Shown: positions 26,271-35,684, counted from the first letter of the stretch. The stretch: DNA of 64,000 nucleotides from Firm-04 sp045600205 (GCA_045600205.1 JAZRXM010000044.1:39390-103389); one strand, 5' to 3'. Made by a program: numbers and translations. Notes: generated by a model not told the origin, from the letters alone.

Positions 26271-28220
26271 TCAGACATCCAGATTTTCGGCGTATTTTGC
26301 ATTCGCCTCAATAAATTCACGTCTGGGCTGCACCTTGTCGCCCATGAGAATGGACACAATTTCGTCAGCTTTCATAGCATCCTCCATTGTCACCTGAATC
26401 ATGGTGCGGGTTTCAGGATCCATGGTCGTTTCCCAGAGCTGTGCAGGGTCCATCTCACCAAGACCCTTATACCGCTGTACTTCGACTTTTCCGCCATTCG
26501 CGGTCAATTCTGCAATAAAGCGGTCACGTTCCTCATCGCTGAACGCATAGTGGTGCTTTTTATTCTTTGTCACGCGGAACAGCGGCGGCTGTGCGATATA
26601 CACATTGCCGTTTTCGATCAGCGGACGCATAAAGCGGAAGAAAAATGTCAACAACAGCGTGCGAATATGGCAGCCGTCCACATCGGCATCCGCCATGATG
26701 ATGACTTTGCCGTAGCGCAGTTTGGTGATATCGAAATCCTCACCGATAGAGGTACCGAGTGCAGTAACGACAGGCTGCAATTTATCGTTGCCGTAAACCT
26801 TGTCAATACGGACACGCTCAACATTGAGCATTTTGCCCCAGAGAGGCAGAATCGCCTGATAGCGTCTATCTCTGCCCTCTTTTGCAGAACCGCCTGCGGA
26901 ATCACCCTCGACGATGTAAATTTCGGTAAATTCGGTATCACGCTCAGAGCAGTCTGCAAGTTTGCCCGGCAAAGATGCAGATTCCATTGCGGATTTGCGT
27001 CTTGCGGTTTCGCGGGCTTTTTTCGCAGCCTCTCTGGCTCGTTGTGCCTGCTGGCTCTTTTCAAAAATTGCGGCTGCAATAGACGGATTGGTTTCGAGGT
27101 AATCCATCAGCTTTTCGCAGACGATCTGCTCCACAAACGGCTTGATTTCAGGGTTTCCGAGCTTGACTTTCGTCTGGCTCTCAAACTGGCAGTCAGTCAG
27201 CTTGACGGAAATAATTGCCGTCAGACCTTCACGGACATCCTCGCCCATGAGTTTGTTGTCATCCTTCAGCAGACCGAATTTTTTGCCGTATTCGTTGATG
27301 GTTTTGGTCAGTGCATTGCGGAAACCGACCTCATGCATACCGCCATCAACCGTGTGAACATTGTTTGCAAATGAAAGAATCAGCTCGTTATAGCTGTCGT
27401 TATACTGCATGGCGATTTCAACTGAATTATCGCCCTTGATGCCGTTGAAATAAATGACCTGATCGGAAAGCGATTCCAGACCTCTGGTGCGGTGCAGATG
27501 CTCGATAAACTGACGGATACCGCCTTCGTAGCACATGACCTCATGCTCAATATTCTCAGGGTCGCGTGTATCGCTGATCTCAATGGTCAGACCTGCATTG
27601 AGGAATGCCTGTTCCCGCATACGCTTGCGGAGAACTTCATAGCTGTAAACGGTCGTTTCTTCAAAGATCGTGCCGTCAGCCTTGAACAGTACGGAAGTAC
27701 CGTGTTTGTCGGTATCGCCTGTCATTTCCAGTTGTTTGCTGTATTTTCCGCGCTCAAAACGCTGGAAATAGCTGTGTTTTCCATCCCAGACAGTCAATTC
27801 CAGCCACTCGGACAAAGCATTGACGACCGATGCACCAACGCCGTGCAGACCGCCCGCAACCTTATATCCGCCGCCGCCAAACTTACCGCCTGCGTGCAAA
27901 ACCGTATAAACAACAGTTGCCGCAGAAATACCTTCCTTCGGGTGAATGCCGACAGGAATACCGCGTCCGTTATCGGTAACGCGAATCAAATCGCCTTCGA
28001 GAATTTCTACGGTAATGTGCGTGCAGTAGCCAGCGAGTGCTTCATCAATCGAGTTATCGACAATTTCGTAAACCAGATGATGCAGTCCACCCGCACCTGT
28101 TGTACCGATATACATACCCGGACGCTTCCGAACAGCCTCCAAGCCTTCCAGTACCTGAATCTGACTTTCGTCATAATTTTCCGTAACAGGACGGTTTGTG
28201 ATGATTTCTTCATTATCCAT
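26271..28220 (-). CDS. gyrB: DNA gyrase subunit B
   Basis: ATPase subunit of gyrase. 649 residues: GHKL ATPase domain (VRKRPGMYIGTT, EIVDNSIDEALAGYC, TDNGRGIPV, GLHGVGASVVNALSE), transducer domain, and Toprim domain with EGDSAGGSAKEGRDR and IMADADVDGCHI. The usual PLRGK reads PLWGK. The protein ends with GLGEMDPAQLWETTMDPETR, normal for GyrB. AAAGGAG lies eight bases before the ATG. It lies between remB and the YcxB pair in the dnaA-side cluster. Confidence 0.98.
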   Translation of the reverse strand: MDNEEIITNRPVTENYDESQIQVLEGLEAVRKRPGMYIGTTGAGGLHHLVYEIVDNSIDEALAGYCTHITVEILEGDLIRVTDNGRGIPVGIHPKEGISAATVVYTVLHAGGKFGGGGYKVAGGLHGVGASVVNALSEWLELTVWDGKHSYFQRFERGKYSKQLEMTGDTDKHGTSVLFKADGTIFEETTVYSYEVLRKRMREQAFLNAGLTIEISDTRDPENIEHEVMCYEGGIRQFIEHLHRTRGLESLSDQVIYFNGIKGDNSVEIAMQYNDSYNELILSFANNVHTVDGGMHEVGFRNALTKTINEYGKKFGLLKDDNKLMGEDVREGLTAIISVKLTDCQFESQTKVKLGNPEIKPFVEQIVCEKLMDYLETNPSIAAAIFEKSQQAQRAREAAKKARETARRKSAMESASLPGKLADCSERDTEFTEIYIVEGDSAGGSAKEGRDRRYQAILPLWGKMLNVERVRIDKVYGNDKLQPVVTALGTSIGEDFDITKLRYGKVIIMADADVDGCHIRTLLLTFFFRFMRPLIENGNVYIAQPPLFRVTKNKKHHYAFSDEERDRFIAELTANGGKVEVQRYKGLGEMDPAQLWETTMDPETRTMIQVTMEDAMKADEIVSILMGDKVQPRREFIEANAKYAENLDV

Positions 28221-28276
28221 ACGTAAATCTCCTTTTGCGAATGTGCGATTTGAAAGACCGAATCCCGTGCGCTTTT

Positions 28277-28531
28277 TCAGAAGAGTTTGCAGGCACGTTT
28301 TCGGAGCGTTGCAGCTGAAATTGGCGAAATATACGCAGTTTCGCCTTCATCGTCAATGCAGACCACAAAGCTTTTCGGCATATCTTCGGACACGGTGACC
28401 ACACGGTTTTCCTTTGCCAGACGGTCTAACATTCCGCGGGTATCCTGTCCGATGGTTGTATTTTCGAGGTCAAAGATGCCGACGACCGATGCATCGGGGA
28501 CGGTCACCTTTTCGCCAAGATGCACATACAT
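28277..28531 (-). CDS. remB: RemB/YaaB-type DUF370 regulator
   Basis: 84-residue small protein of the extracellular-matrix-regulator family, beginning MYVHLGEKVTVPDASVVGIF. The position recF-remB-gyrB matches yaaB of Bacillus subtilis, where the gene sits between recF and gyrB. In that organism the related RemA activates matrix genes; the role of RemB here is not known. AAGGAG lies 11 bases before the ATG. Confidence 0.9.
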   Translation of the reverse strand: MYVHLGEKVTVPDASVVGIFDLENTTIGQDTRGMLDRLAKENRVVTVSEDMPKSFVVCIDDEGETAYISPISAATLRKRACKLF

Positions 28532-28549
28532 TACGGCATCCGCTCCTTT

Positions 28550-29701
28550 TCATTCAGATTGTGCGACTGTGGAAAGTTTTCCGCTTTCCATATGAAAAAC
28601 CGAGCAGGCAGATGCTTTTTGAATTTCCTGTTCTTTTCCGATTGCCTCCGCGTGGCAGGCAGTCAGAAAAACCTGCATATCCTGCGTCATATCATAGACA
28701 AGACTTTGCCGCTGCGCGTCCAGTTCGCCCATGACATCATCAAGTAAAATAATCGGTGTTTCGTCCTTTTTGTCATAGAAAACCGCCGCCTGCGCAAGTT
28801 TCAGCACAAGCGCGGTACTTTTTTGCTGTCCCTGCGAACCATAATCGCGGACGGACAGCCCTCCGATTTTACAGGAAAAATCATCCCGACCCGCGCCTTT
28901 TGCGGTAAATCCAAGACGAATGTCGTCATCCATGGATTTTTGCAGCTGTTCAAAATAATACTGCTGCATTTCCGTTGTGGGACGTTCAGGAATCTCGCTG
29001 TTTTTAAATATATTCGAATGATACGAAATTGCGAGTTTTTCGCTGCCTGCTGTCATATCGCTGTACAGCACAGCACAAACCTTTGCAAGCTGTTTCACAT
29101 AGGCATACCGCAAACAGGTCAGCAGGCTGCCGTGCATGGCAAGCTGATGATCCCATACAGCAAGATCGGATTTTGACGCATTTCCGAAACTGATTTGTTT
29201 CAGTACGGCATTGCGCTGCGCAGTCAGCTGATCAAACCGCTTAATGCAGCCAAGCATTGCGGGCGTGATCTGTGAACCGCACAAATCCATGAAGGCACGA
29301 CGTTTTTCAGGCCCTCCACGAATATATTCGCGGTCATCCGGCGAAAATACGACACACTGAAACTGCGCAAACAATTTGCTGCCGCCATTTGTCGGCACAC
29401 CATTGAGCAGAATTTTCTTCTGTCTGCCCTCGCCGCGCTGCATATGAAATTCAATTGCCTGTTCGCGTCTGCTGTCCTGAAAACGTAATTTCAGATGCAT
29501 TGCGGGCATTTTCAGGTGAATCCAGTCGCGCTCCTTGGAGCCGCGAAAGCTGCGGCAGCCCGTACAAGTCCAGATTGCCTCCAGCAGATTGGTTTTCCCC
29601 TGCGCATTATTGCCAAGAATCAGATTGAAAGACGGATGCGCTCTCAATGCAACCTCCGTCAGATTCTTATATCCGTCAGCGGACAGTGATAACACACGCA
29701 T
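28550..29701 (-). CDS. recF: DNA replication and repair protein RecF
   Basis: SMC-like ATPase that loads RecA at gaps. 383 residues: Walker A GNNAQGKTNLLEA, the signature YGSQGQQKSTALVLKLAQ and Walker B ILLDDVMGELD. Length and order (yaaA-recF-remB) are typical for Firmicutes near the origin. AAGGA is about 12 bases before the ATG. Confidence 0.97.
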   Translation of the reverse strand: MRVLSLSADGYKNLTEVALRAHPSFNLILGNNAQGKTNLLEAIWTCTGCRSFRGSKERDWIHLKMPAMHLKLRFQDSRREQAIEFHMQRGEGRQKKILLNGVPTNGGSKLFAQFQCVVFSPDDREYIRGGPEKRRAFMDLCGSQITPAMLGCIKRFDQLTAQRNAVLKQISFGNASKSDLAVWDHQLAMHGSLLTCLRYAYVKQLAKVCAVLYSDMTAGSEKLAISYHSNIFKNSEIPERPTTEMQQYYFEQLQKSMDDDIRLGFTAKGAGRDDFSCKIGGLSVRDYGSQGQQKSTALVLKLAQAAVFYDKKDETPIILLDDVMGELDAQRQSLVYDMTQDMQVFLTACHAEAIGKEQEIQKASACSVFHMESGKLSTVAQSE

Positions 29702-29710
29702 TTTCGCATA

Positions 29711-29953
29711 TTATCCTTCACTGACAGGTGCAGAAACCGTTACTTCAAAGCGATCAACAGAAATCACATCACCATTGCGGATCTTTTTGCCGCGCATGGT
29801 GCAGACTTCTCCGTTCACAAGCACCTGCCCCTGCTGAATCAATTCTTTTGCAAAACCGCCTGTATCCGTTAGTCCTGCAAGTTTCAAAAGCTGTTCCAGC
29901 TTGATAAATTCGGTATGGATTTCCTGCGTGATTTTTTCCACATTCTGTGACAC
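29711..29953 (-). CDS. yaaA: YaaA-type S4 RNA-binding protein
   Basis: 80 residues with an S4-like fold: FIKLEQLLKLAGLTDTGGFA and IQQGQVLVNGEVCTMRGKKI. In Bacillus the homologue between dnaN and recF is a ribosome-associated S4 protein. The reading opens with GTG at 29962, but AAAGG touches that codon; the second GTG at 29953 has proper spacing and is preferred. Confidence 0.92.
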   Translation of the reverse strand: MSQNVEKITQEIHTEFIKLEQLLKLAGLTDTGGFAKELIQQGQVLVNGEVCTMRGKKIRNGDVISVDRFEVTVSAPVSEG

Positions 29954-29989
29954 AGTACTCACCCTTTCATTGAAAAATGATGCTTTTGC

Positions 29990-31099
29990 TTATCTTCTGA
30001 CCTGTACAGGCATAACAATCGCAATGCTGCTGTCGCCGTCAGCCTCCATGACCTTAACGGCTCTGTCAGCGGCGGTCAGGAAAATACGGACGCGGTCGCT
30101 CTGTACAGCACGGATAGCGTCAAGCAGATAGCGGTTATTGAATCCGACAACCATTTTTTCGCCTGCCATTTCGCAGGAAACCTGGTCATCCACGCTGCCT
30201 ACAACATTCTGGCAGCTGATCAGTATTCTGTCCTCCTCAAACTGAAAGCGGACAGCGGTCTTATTTTTTTCAGAAATCAGCAGCGAGCAGCGGTCGAGGG
30301 AATCAATCAGCTCTCTGCGATTGACGGTAACTTCCGTTTTAATGCCTGTCGGAATCGAGCGGCGATAGTTGACAAATTCGCCTGCAAGCAGTCTGGTATA
30401 GACCAGATAGTGATCAATCTCAAAAATCGCATGGTGCTGGTCAATACGAATAATACACGGATTTTCGTTCTTTTCGTCCTCCTCCAGCAAGTGCTCGATC
30501 TCACGCAGAGCCTTTGCGGGAACAACGAATTTCATCGGCTCCTGTCCGGGCAACGGCTCAGAACGCAATGCCATGCGGTAGTTATCCAGTGCAACGATAT
30601 TCAGGATATCGTCTGCCACTTCGAACAGTTCACCCGTGAAAACAGGCTTGGTTTCATCCAAAGAAACGGCATAAATGGTCTGCTCGATCATATTTTTCAG
30701 TAAACTCTGCGGAATCACTGCGCCTTGCTGCTGTTCAATGCTCGGCAGTTCGGGATATTCATCCGCATTCATGCCTGCAAGCTGGCATTCCGTACCGCCG
30801 CCCTGAATGGTAACTTTCAGATGCTCATCGGTTTCAACGGAGAGAATTCCCTCGGGCATTCTGCGAACAACCTCGGAAAACAGTCTGCCATCCACGAGCA
30901 TTACGCCTTCTTCTGTGACAACTGCGGGAATCTGTGTGCGGATACCGAGTTCCAGGTCATAGCCTGTGAGTTCCAGTTCCTGACCGTTTGCACGTAGATG
31001 AATTGCCGCCAAAGCTTCCAATGGTGTTTTCACACTGGTTGCTTTACCGACATTTGCCAGGACTTCACTCAGGTCTGTTTTTTGACAGGTGAATTTCAT
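29990..31099 (-). CDS. dnaN: DNA polymerase III beta clamp
   Basis: Ring-shaped sliding clamp of 369 residues; three repeated clamp folds are readable, with MLVDGRLFSEVVRRMPEG in the first and ISCQNVVGSVDDQV and VGFNNRYLLDAIRAV in the last, and the C-terminus IVMPVQVRR. ATG 31099 has AAAGGA nine bases upstream. An open frame continues 60 codons further, but into origin DNA. Separated from dnaA by the 566-base origin region. Confidence 0.98.
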   Translation of the reverse strand: MKFTCQKTDLSEVLANVGKATSVKTPLEALAAIHLRANGQELELTGYDLELGIRTQIPAVVTEEGVMLVDGRLFSEVVRRMPEGILSVETDEHLKVTIQGGGTECQLAGMNADEYPELPSIEQQQGAVIPQSLLKNMIEQTIYAVSLDETKPVFTGELFEVADDILNIVALDNYRMALRSEPLPGQEPMKFVVPAKALREIEHLLEEDEKNENPCIIRIDQHHAIFEIDHYLVYTRLLAGEFVNYRRSIPTGIKTEVTVNRRELIDSLDRCSLLISEKNKTAVRFQFEEDRILISCQNVVGSVDDQVSCEMAGEKMVVGFNNRYLLDAIRAVQSDRVRIFLTAADRAVKVMEADGDSSIAIVMPVQVRR

Positions 31100-31665
31100 A
31101 GAGTTGATTCCTTTCCGATGCTTTGCAAAAAATGCAGAGCAAATATTACTAAACCTAATAGGTAAAAATAGTAGTAGTAGTAGGGGCGGTGGAAAAGTTG
31201 ACTTTCGCGCACGAAAGCAAGATTTTACAAGTTCCTGCAAACATTTCGCAGGGGATTCCGCCTCCGAAAAACTCAACACGGGACTTTTGAAAAATTGGGG
31301 AAAAGTGGAAAGAATCCGAACACGGATTTTTACGGTTGAGGATGTGGAAACCTCAGAAAAGAATGTTGAAAACTTAGTGGAAAGTGTGAATACACAGAGT
31401 ATATTCGCAGGTTTTCAACAATATTTTGCTTGAATCCGGTGGAAATCGGAAATTTCAGCGTATTTTCGATGCAGTTTTTCAACTTCAGTTTCAACAACTG
31501 TTGAAAACCGGTTGCTCCTCAAGTTGACCGCACAAGTGTTCAGATTGAAATTTTCCAGTTCGTTGAATTTAAATTGTCGGGTCAAATATGATGGATTTGT
31601 CAGCTTTGCGCATGACGTGGAAAGATTCGCGGAAACCGTACAGCAGTTTTTACAAAAGCATCGTA
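31100..31665. other. Replication origin oriC (dnaA-dnaN intergenic region)
   Basis: No gene fits these 566 bases. They hold an AT-rich tract (31141-31170), five in-phase TAG triplets, a GC-rich block GGGGCGG (31183-31189) and many DnaA-box-like 9-mers. Boxes related to TTTTCCACA: 31188-31196, 31304-31312, 31343-31351, 31376-31384, 31438-31446, 31616-31624. Boxes related to TTTTCAACA: 31364-31372, 31412-31420, 31476-31484, 31488-31496, 31499-31507. None is a perfect TTATCCACA; most differ at two positions. The position between dnaA and dnaN is the usual origin site in Firmicutes. Confidence 0.85.
31169..31196 (+). other. DnaA-trio element with GC clamp and adjacent DnaA box
   Basis: TAG repeated five times (31169-31183), immediately followed by GGGGCGG and then GGTGGAAAA, the reverse complement of a DnaA-box-like 9-mer. 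This order (DnaA box, GC-rich block, trios, AT-rich DNA) matches the basal unwinding element described in Bacillus subtilis, where DnaA polymerises along the trios to melt DNA. The adjoining AT-rich stretch lies on the dnaN side. Confidence 0.75.
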
Positions 31666-33024
31666 TTATTTGCCGCTGCCCTCACGAACGGTTTTTGCAA
31701 TGGTATCAATGGTATCCCGCAAATTGCTGTCGCGTTTGAGGCTTGCGGTGATGTTGTTGACCGCATAAACAATGGTGGAATGGTCACGGCCGCCAAATTC
31801 CATACCAATGGAAGAAAGCGGCATTTCAGTGATCTCGCGTACAAGATAGATTGCAACTTTTCTTGCAGTGGAGATCTGCGACGCACGCTTGTTGGAGCGG
31901 ATATCGTCAGGAGAAACACCATAGACATTTGCGACCTCTGCGATGATTTTTTCCACAGTGATCGGAATTGGCTGGTCATCGGTCAGAATATCCCGGATGA
32001 CGCTCTGTGCCATGGAAATGGACGGTGATGAGCCGGCAAGTTGTTTGAGCGCCTTCAGTTTTTTGACGGCACCCTCAAGCTGTCGGATGTTGGATTTCAG
32101 GCGGTTTGCGATGAATTCTGCCACCTCATCCGGAATATTCAGTTCAAGCAGTTCAGCCTTGCGGCGGATGATTGCGATTCTGGTTTCAAATTCAGGGGTC
32201 GAAATATCTGCGATCAGACCCGATTCGAAACGGTTGCGGATGCGATCTTCCAGAATCTTGATATCCTTCGGCGGGCGGTCAGAAGTCAGAACGATCTGTT
32301 TTCCGGCGTTATGAAGAATATTGAAGGTGTGGAAGAACTCCTCCTGAATGGTTTCCTTGCCGCCGACAAACTGGACGTCGTCAACGAGGAGGACGTCTGC
32401 GCTGCGGTATTTCTCATGGAATTTTGAGGTATCCTTTTTGAGCTGAATGCCTTCAATCAGCTCATTGGCAAAGGTTTCACCCGTGACGTAAATGATATTC
32501 AAATTCGGATTATTTTTCTTCATTTCGTGGGAAATTGCATGAATCAGATGTGTTTTGCCAAGACCCGAAGGACCGTAAATGAACAGCGGATTATAGGGGC
32601 TGTCGCCTTTTGCAACGCTGGTGCAGGCAGCATAGGCGAACTCATTGGAGCCGCCGACAATGAACGTATCAAACGTGTAGGCATATTCGCCGTTGTCGAA
32701 GCTCTTTTCGAGATCGTTGTGCAGTTCGTCAATCTGCTCATTGGAAACAGGCTGTGCTGCCTGTTTTTCTTCCACGGTGATCACGCGGAGATTGACGGGG
32801 AATCCGAGGGTAGCCTCAAAGGCTTCCAACAGCAGATTCTTATACTTGTTTCCGAGAATGACATCCTTCTGGAATTCGGACTGGCAAAAGAAAACAGCAT
32901 CATTTCCTTCCAATCCGACGGGTTCGAGTGCGTCCAGCCAGAGCTTGCGGGGAACGTCGCCAAGACCGCCCTCGTTGGTGCAATACTGTTTGACGGCTTC
33001 AAAAACCTCTGCAAAGGAATTCAT
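31666..33024 (-). CDS. dnaA: Chromosomal replication initiator DnaA
   Basis: Binds oriC and opens it. 452 residues: domain I (about 1-75), a short linker, AAA+ domain with Walker A GPSGLGKTHL, Walker B LLVDDVQF and sensor ILEDRIRNRFESGL, and C-terminal DNA-binding domain with EFGGRDHSTIVYAV. The chosen start, ATG 33024 (MNSFAEVF), fits the family; the AAAAGG site is about 15 bases away, longer than usual. A longer frame adds 21 residues without support. Strong promoter upstream. Confidence 0.97.
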   Translation of the reverse strand: MNSFAEVFEAVKQYCTNEGGLGDVPRKLWLDALEPVGLEGNDAVFFCQSEFQKDVILGNKYKNLLLEAFEATLGFPVNLRVITVEEKQAAQPVSNEQIDELHNDLEKSFDNGEYAYTFDTFIVGGSNEFAYAACTSVAKGDSPYNPLFIYGPSGLGKTHLIHAISHEMKKNNPNLNIIYVTGETFANELIEGIQLKKDTSKFHEKYRSADVLLVDDVQFVGGKETIQEEFFHTFNILHNAGKQIVLTSDRPPKDIKILEDRIRNRFESGLIADISTPEFETRIAIIRRKAELLELNIPDEVAEFIANRLKSNIRQLEGAVKKLKALKQLAGSSPSISMAQSVIRDILTDDQPIPITVEKIIAEVANVYGVSPDDIRSNKRASQISTARKVAIYLVREITEMPLSSIGMEFGGRDHSTIVYAVNNITASLKRDSNLRDTIDTIAKTVREGSGK

Positions 33025-33127
33025 AGAGTCAATACACATCCTTTTCTGTATAACAAATGGGCATTTGTGCAGGTGAGCGGCAGTCAAAAGGGTATACTTC
33101 GCCCACGCACAGTTTTATACATAATAT

Positions 33128-33156
33128 AGTATACCATGTTTCTATTGAAATAGCAA
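33128..33156 (-). promoter_or_regulatory. dnaA promoter
   Basis: On the - strand TTGCTA (33151-33156), 17-bp spacer, TATACT (33128-33133). The divergent gap 33025-33407 contains this promoter and the metG promoter; I see no further gene and no good DnaA box in it. Confidence 0.75.
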
Positions 33157-33323
33157 GCATTGAACAGAAAAACTGGAATATGTACCAAATATCCGATAGC
33201 GGCAATTTAAATTTTGTATAGCGAGAAAATGCCAGTAAATACGTTGTTTTTATTGAAAATTTTATGTTCGTTTAATCTTTTGCGTCTGATGCATCAAAAA
33301 ATGGGGAATTCTTTCCGAAATAC

Positions 33324-33352
33324 TTGCATTTTTGCATCTGATATGTTATAAT
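33324..33352 (+). promoter_or_regulatory. metG promoter
   Basis: TTGCAT (33324-33329), 17-bp spacer, TATAAT (33347-33352). The leader is only about 50 bases, too short for a T-box or SAM riboswitch. Confidence 0.78.
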
Positions 33353-33407
33353 ACTATGTTGAAATGGTGTGACCATCAAACAGATTTCCGAAAGGATGTA
33401 ACGAGAT

Positions 33408-35432
33408 ATGGCAAAGTCAGATCAGAACAATAACGGTAAATTTTTTGAAAAACCGCGCCCGACATTTCCAAAACGTGCAATTGTAACGGGCGGTATGCCG
33501 TACGGCAATAAAGAACTGCATTTCGGTCATGTGGGCGGAATGCTCGTATTTGCTGATACATACGCAAGATTTCTCCGTGACCGCATCGGCAAGGAAAATG
33601 TAATTTTCGTCAGCGGCACGGATTGCTATGGCTCTCCGATCGCAGAGGGTTGGCGTCAGAAGGTTGCAAAGGGCGAATTTGAGGGTACACTGCCTGAATT
33701 TGTACAGAGCAACCATGAAAAGCAGAAGGCAACGCTTGCAGCTTATGCCATCTCCCCGAACCTGTTTGGTGCATCGGGTCTTGGCAGAACCAAGGAAATC
33801 CATGCGGAAGTCACAATGAAATTTTTGCAGTCGCTTTATGATAAAGGGCAGCTCAACCAGATTTCCACCATGCAGTTCTTTGATGAAAAAGCAGGTGTGT
33901 TCCTGAATGGTCGTCAGGTGATCGGAAAATGCCCTGTAGAGGGCTGCGATTCCGAAAAGGGATATGCAGACGAGTGTGACCTTGGACACCAGTATATGCC
34001 TGAAAATCTGTTGAATCCTGTATCTACGCTGACTGGTGAAACGCCGACCATGCGCCCTGTCACCAACTGGTACTTCAAGCTGCGTGATTACGAAAAACTG
34101 CTTCAGGATTGGGTCGCAGAGCTGCAAAAGCGCAAGGATGTCCGGCCTGTTGTGTGCAAAACGATTTCGGAATTCCTGAAACCGCCTGTCATTTACGTCA
34201 AGCGTGAATTTGAGGAGAAATATCTCTCCCTGAAAGATTCCATGCCTGCGCACAATTATCTGGAGGAGGCAAAAAAGCCTTCGTTTACCATTGAATTTAC
34301 GACACTTTCTGATTGCGATGAAGCCTGCCGTATCCTGACGGAAAACGGCATTCGCTACCGCACCGGCAAAACATTGGTACCGTTCCGCCTGACCGGAAAT
34401 ATCGAATGGGGTGTTCCTGCGCCTGTTTTTGAGCCCGGCAGCGAGGGTCTGACCGTCTGGGTATGGCCGGAATCTCTCTGGGCACCGATTTCCTTTACGC
34501 AGGCTTATCTCGAATCCATTGGTCATGCAAGAGAAGAATGGAAGGACTACTGGTGCAGCAAGGAAGCAAATGTGTATCAGTTCATCGGACAGGATAACAT
34601 TTATTTCTACGGCATTGCAGAGCCCGCAATGTGGATGGCACAGCAGGCATCCGCAGAGAAAACCTCTGCCCCCGCTGACGGCGAATTGCAGCTGCCGATC
34701 ATCGTGGCGAACCACCACATTCTGTTCCTTGATAAAAAAGCATCCAGTTCAGGCGCGGTCAAGCCGCCCATGGCAGACGATTTGCTCAATCACTATACGC
34801 CTGAGCAGCTTCGTATGCACTGGCTGGGACTGGGTCTTGGTCAGCGCAGTGTCAGCTTTATGCCGAAGCCCTATAACCCGGATGCAAAACCGGAGGACGC
34901 TGATCCTGTCGTCAAGGATGGTCTGTTGCTGTCAAATGTCTATAACCGTATGATTCGCACCGCATTCTATACCACACAGAAAGAATTTGACGGTGTGCTG
35001 CCGAATGTCGCTCCTGAAGAAAAGGTACTTGCGGATGCAAAGAAGGCAGTTCTCGATTACGAGGAGCATATGTCGAAATTTGCATTCCACCAGTGCACTT
35101 ATGTTCTGGACAGCTATATTCGAAATGCAAGCAAATACATGGCAAAAGCACTTAGTAACGCAGAGCGTCCGAAAGAGGAAACTGCACAGGCACTTGCAAA
35201 TCTGTTCCACATGATCCGTACTGCGGGTGTGCTGCTGCATCCGATGGCACCGATCGGTACCGAAAAGCTCCGCGAGTATTTGCAGGTGGATGAGCGTATC
35301 TGGTCTTGGGATACCATTTTTGAACCGCTCACCTATTTTGTCGGTGAAAACCATAAGCTGAAATTCCTGCCGCCGCGTACTGATTTCTTTACGCGCCACG
35401 AAAGTCAGTTTACAACCGAAGAAGACGCTTAA
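33408..35432 (+). CDS. metG: Methionyl-tRNA synthetase-like class I ligase with altered KMSKS loop
   Basis: 674 residues with a MetRS layout: VTGGMPYGNKELHFGHVGG holds the HIGH motif as HFGH, FVSGTDCYGSPI follows, then a zinc knuckle CPVEGC with CDLGHQYMPE. The anticodon-binding helical domain is at about 490-650. The KMSKS loop reads KKASSSG near residue 445, so the second Lys that contacts ATP in ordinary MetRS is Ser. No C-terminal tRNA-binding (EMAP-like) domain is present. The enzyme probably still charges tRNA-Met, but this is a divergent subtype and a paralogue elsewhere cannot be excluded. Own promoter and terminator. Confidence 0.85.
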   Translation: MAKSDQNNNGKFFEKPRPTFPKRAIVTGGMPYGNKELHFGHVGGMLVFADTYARFLRDRIGKENVIFVSGTDCYGSPIAEGWRQKVAKGEFEGTLPEFVQSNHEKQKATLAAYAISPNLFGASGLGRTKEIHAEVTMKFLQSLYDKGQLNQISTMQFFDEKAGVFLNGRQVIGKCPVEGCDSEKGYADECDLGHQYMPENLLNPVSTLTGETPTMRPVTNWYFKLRDYEKLLQDWVAELQKRKDVRPVVCKTISEFLKPPVIYVKREFEEKYLSLKDSMPAHNYLEEAKKPSFTIEFTTLSDCDEACRILTENGIRYRTGKTLVPFRLTGNIEWGVPAPVFEPGSEGLTVWVWPESLWAPISFTQAYLESIGHAREEWKDYWCSKEANVYQFIGQDNIYFYGIAEPAMWMAQQASAEKTSAPADGELQLPIIVANHHILFLDKKASSSGAVKPPMADDLLNHYTPEQLRMHWLGLGLGQRSVSFMPKPYNPDAKPEDADPVVKDGLLLSNVYNRMIRTAFYTTQKEFDGVLPNVAPEEKVLADAKKAVLDYEEHMSKFAFHQCTYVLDSYIRNASKYMAKALSNAERPKEETAQALANLFHMIRTAGVLLHPMAPIGTEKLREYLQVDERIWSWDTIFEPLTYFVGENHKLKFLPPRTDFFTRHESQFTTEEDA

Positions 35433-35436
35433 ATTA

Positions 35437-35476
35437 CAAAAAAACTTCCTGCCGTTTGGCAGGAAGTTTTAAAAAA
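35437..35476. terminator. Bidirectional terminator between metG and tRNA-Arg
   Basis: Perfect 11-bp stem (35443-35453 and 35458-35468) with loop GTTT, a run of A on the left and a T-then-A-rich run on the right. It can end metG rightwards and the tRNA transcript leftwards. Confidence 0.88.
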
Positions 35477-35483
35477 GAATGGA

Positions 35484-35557
35484 TACGCCTGATGCGATTC
35501 GAACGCACGACCTTCAGAGTCGGAGTCTGACGCTCTATCCAACTGAGCTACAGGCGC
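35484..35557 (-). tRNA. tRNA-Arg (anticodon CCG)
   Basis: On the - strand the cloverleaf folds completely: acceptor GCGCCTG/CAGGCGT, D arm GCTC/GAGC, anticodon arm TCAGA/TCTGA with loop CTCCGAC giving anticodon CCG (reads CGG), T arm GTGCG/CGCAT with TTCGAAT loop. Discriminator base is A; CCA is not encoded. Confidence 0.95.
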
Positions 35558-35588
35558 ATATTGTTGCACGTTTTCAGCGTACCATAAC

Positions 35589-35617
35589 ATTATACCAGAC
35601 AGAAAGAATTTTTGCAA
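35589..35617 (-). promoter_or_regulatory. tRNA-Arg promoter
   Basis: On the - strand TTGCAA (35612-35617), 17-bp spacer, TATAAT (35589-35594), about 25 bases ahead of the mature tRNA. Confidence 0.8.
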
Positions 35618-35684
35618 GCCTTTTTGAAAAAATATTTTCATTGTGACAAAAATCCATTCCCCTCGGAAAGAAAGGAATGTGAAT

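Noticed and set aside
31089..31433. 114-codon + strand open frame in the dnaA-dnaN gap
   Set aside because: The region is rich in DnaA-box repeats and trios, has no ribosome site and is explained by oriC.
33353..33407. SAM riboswitch or T-box for metG
   Set aside because: Leader too short, no terminator hairpin.
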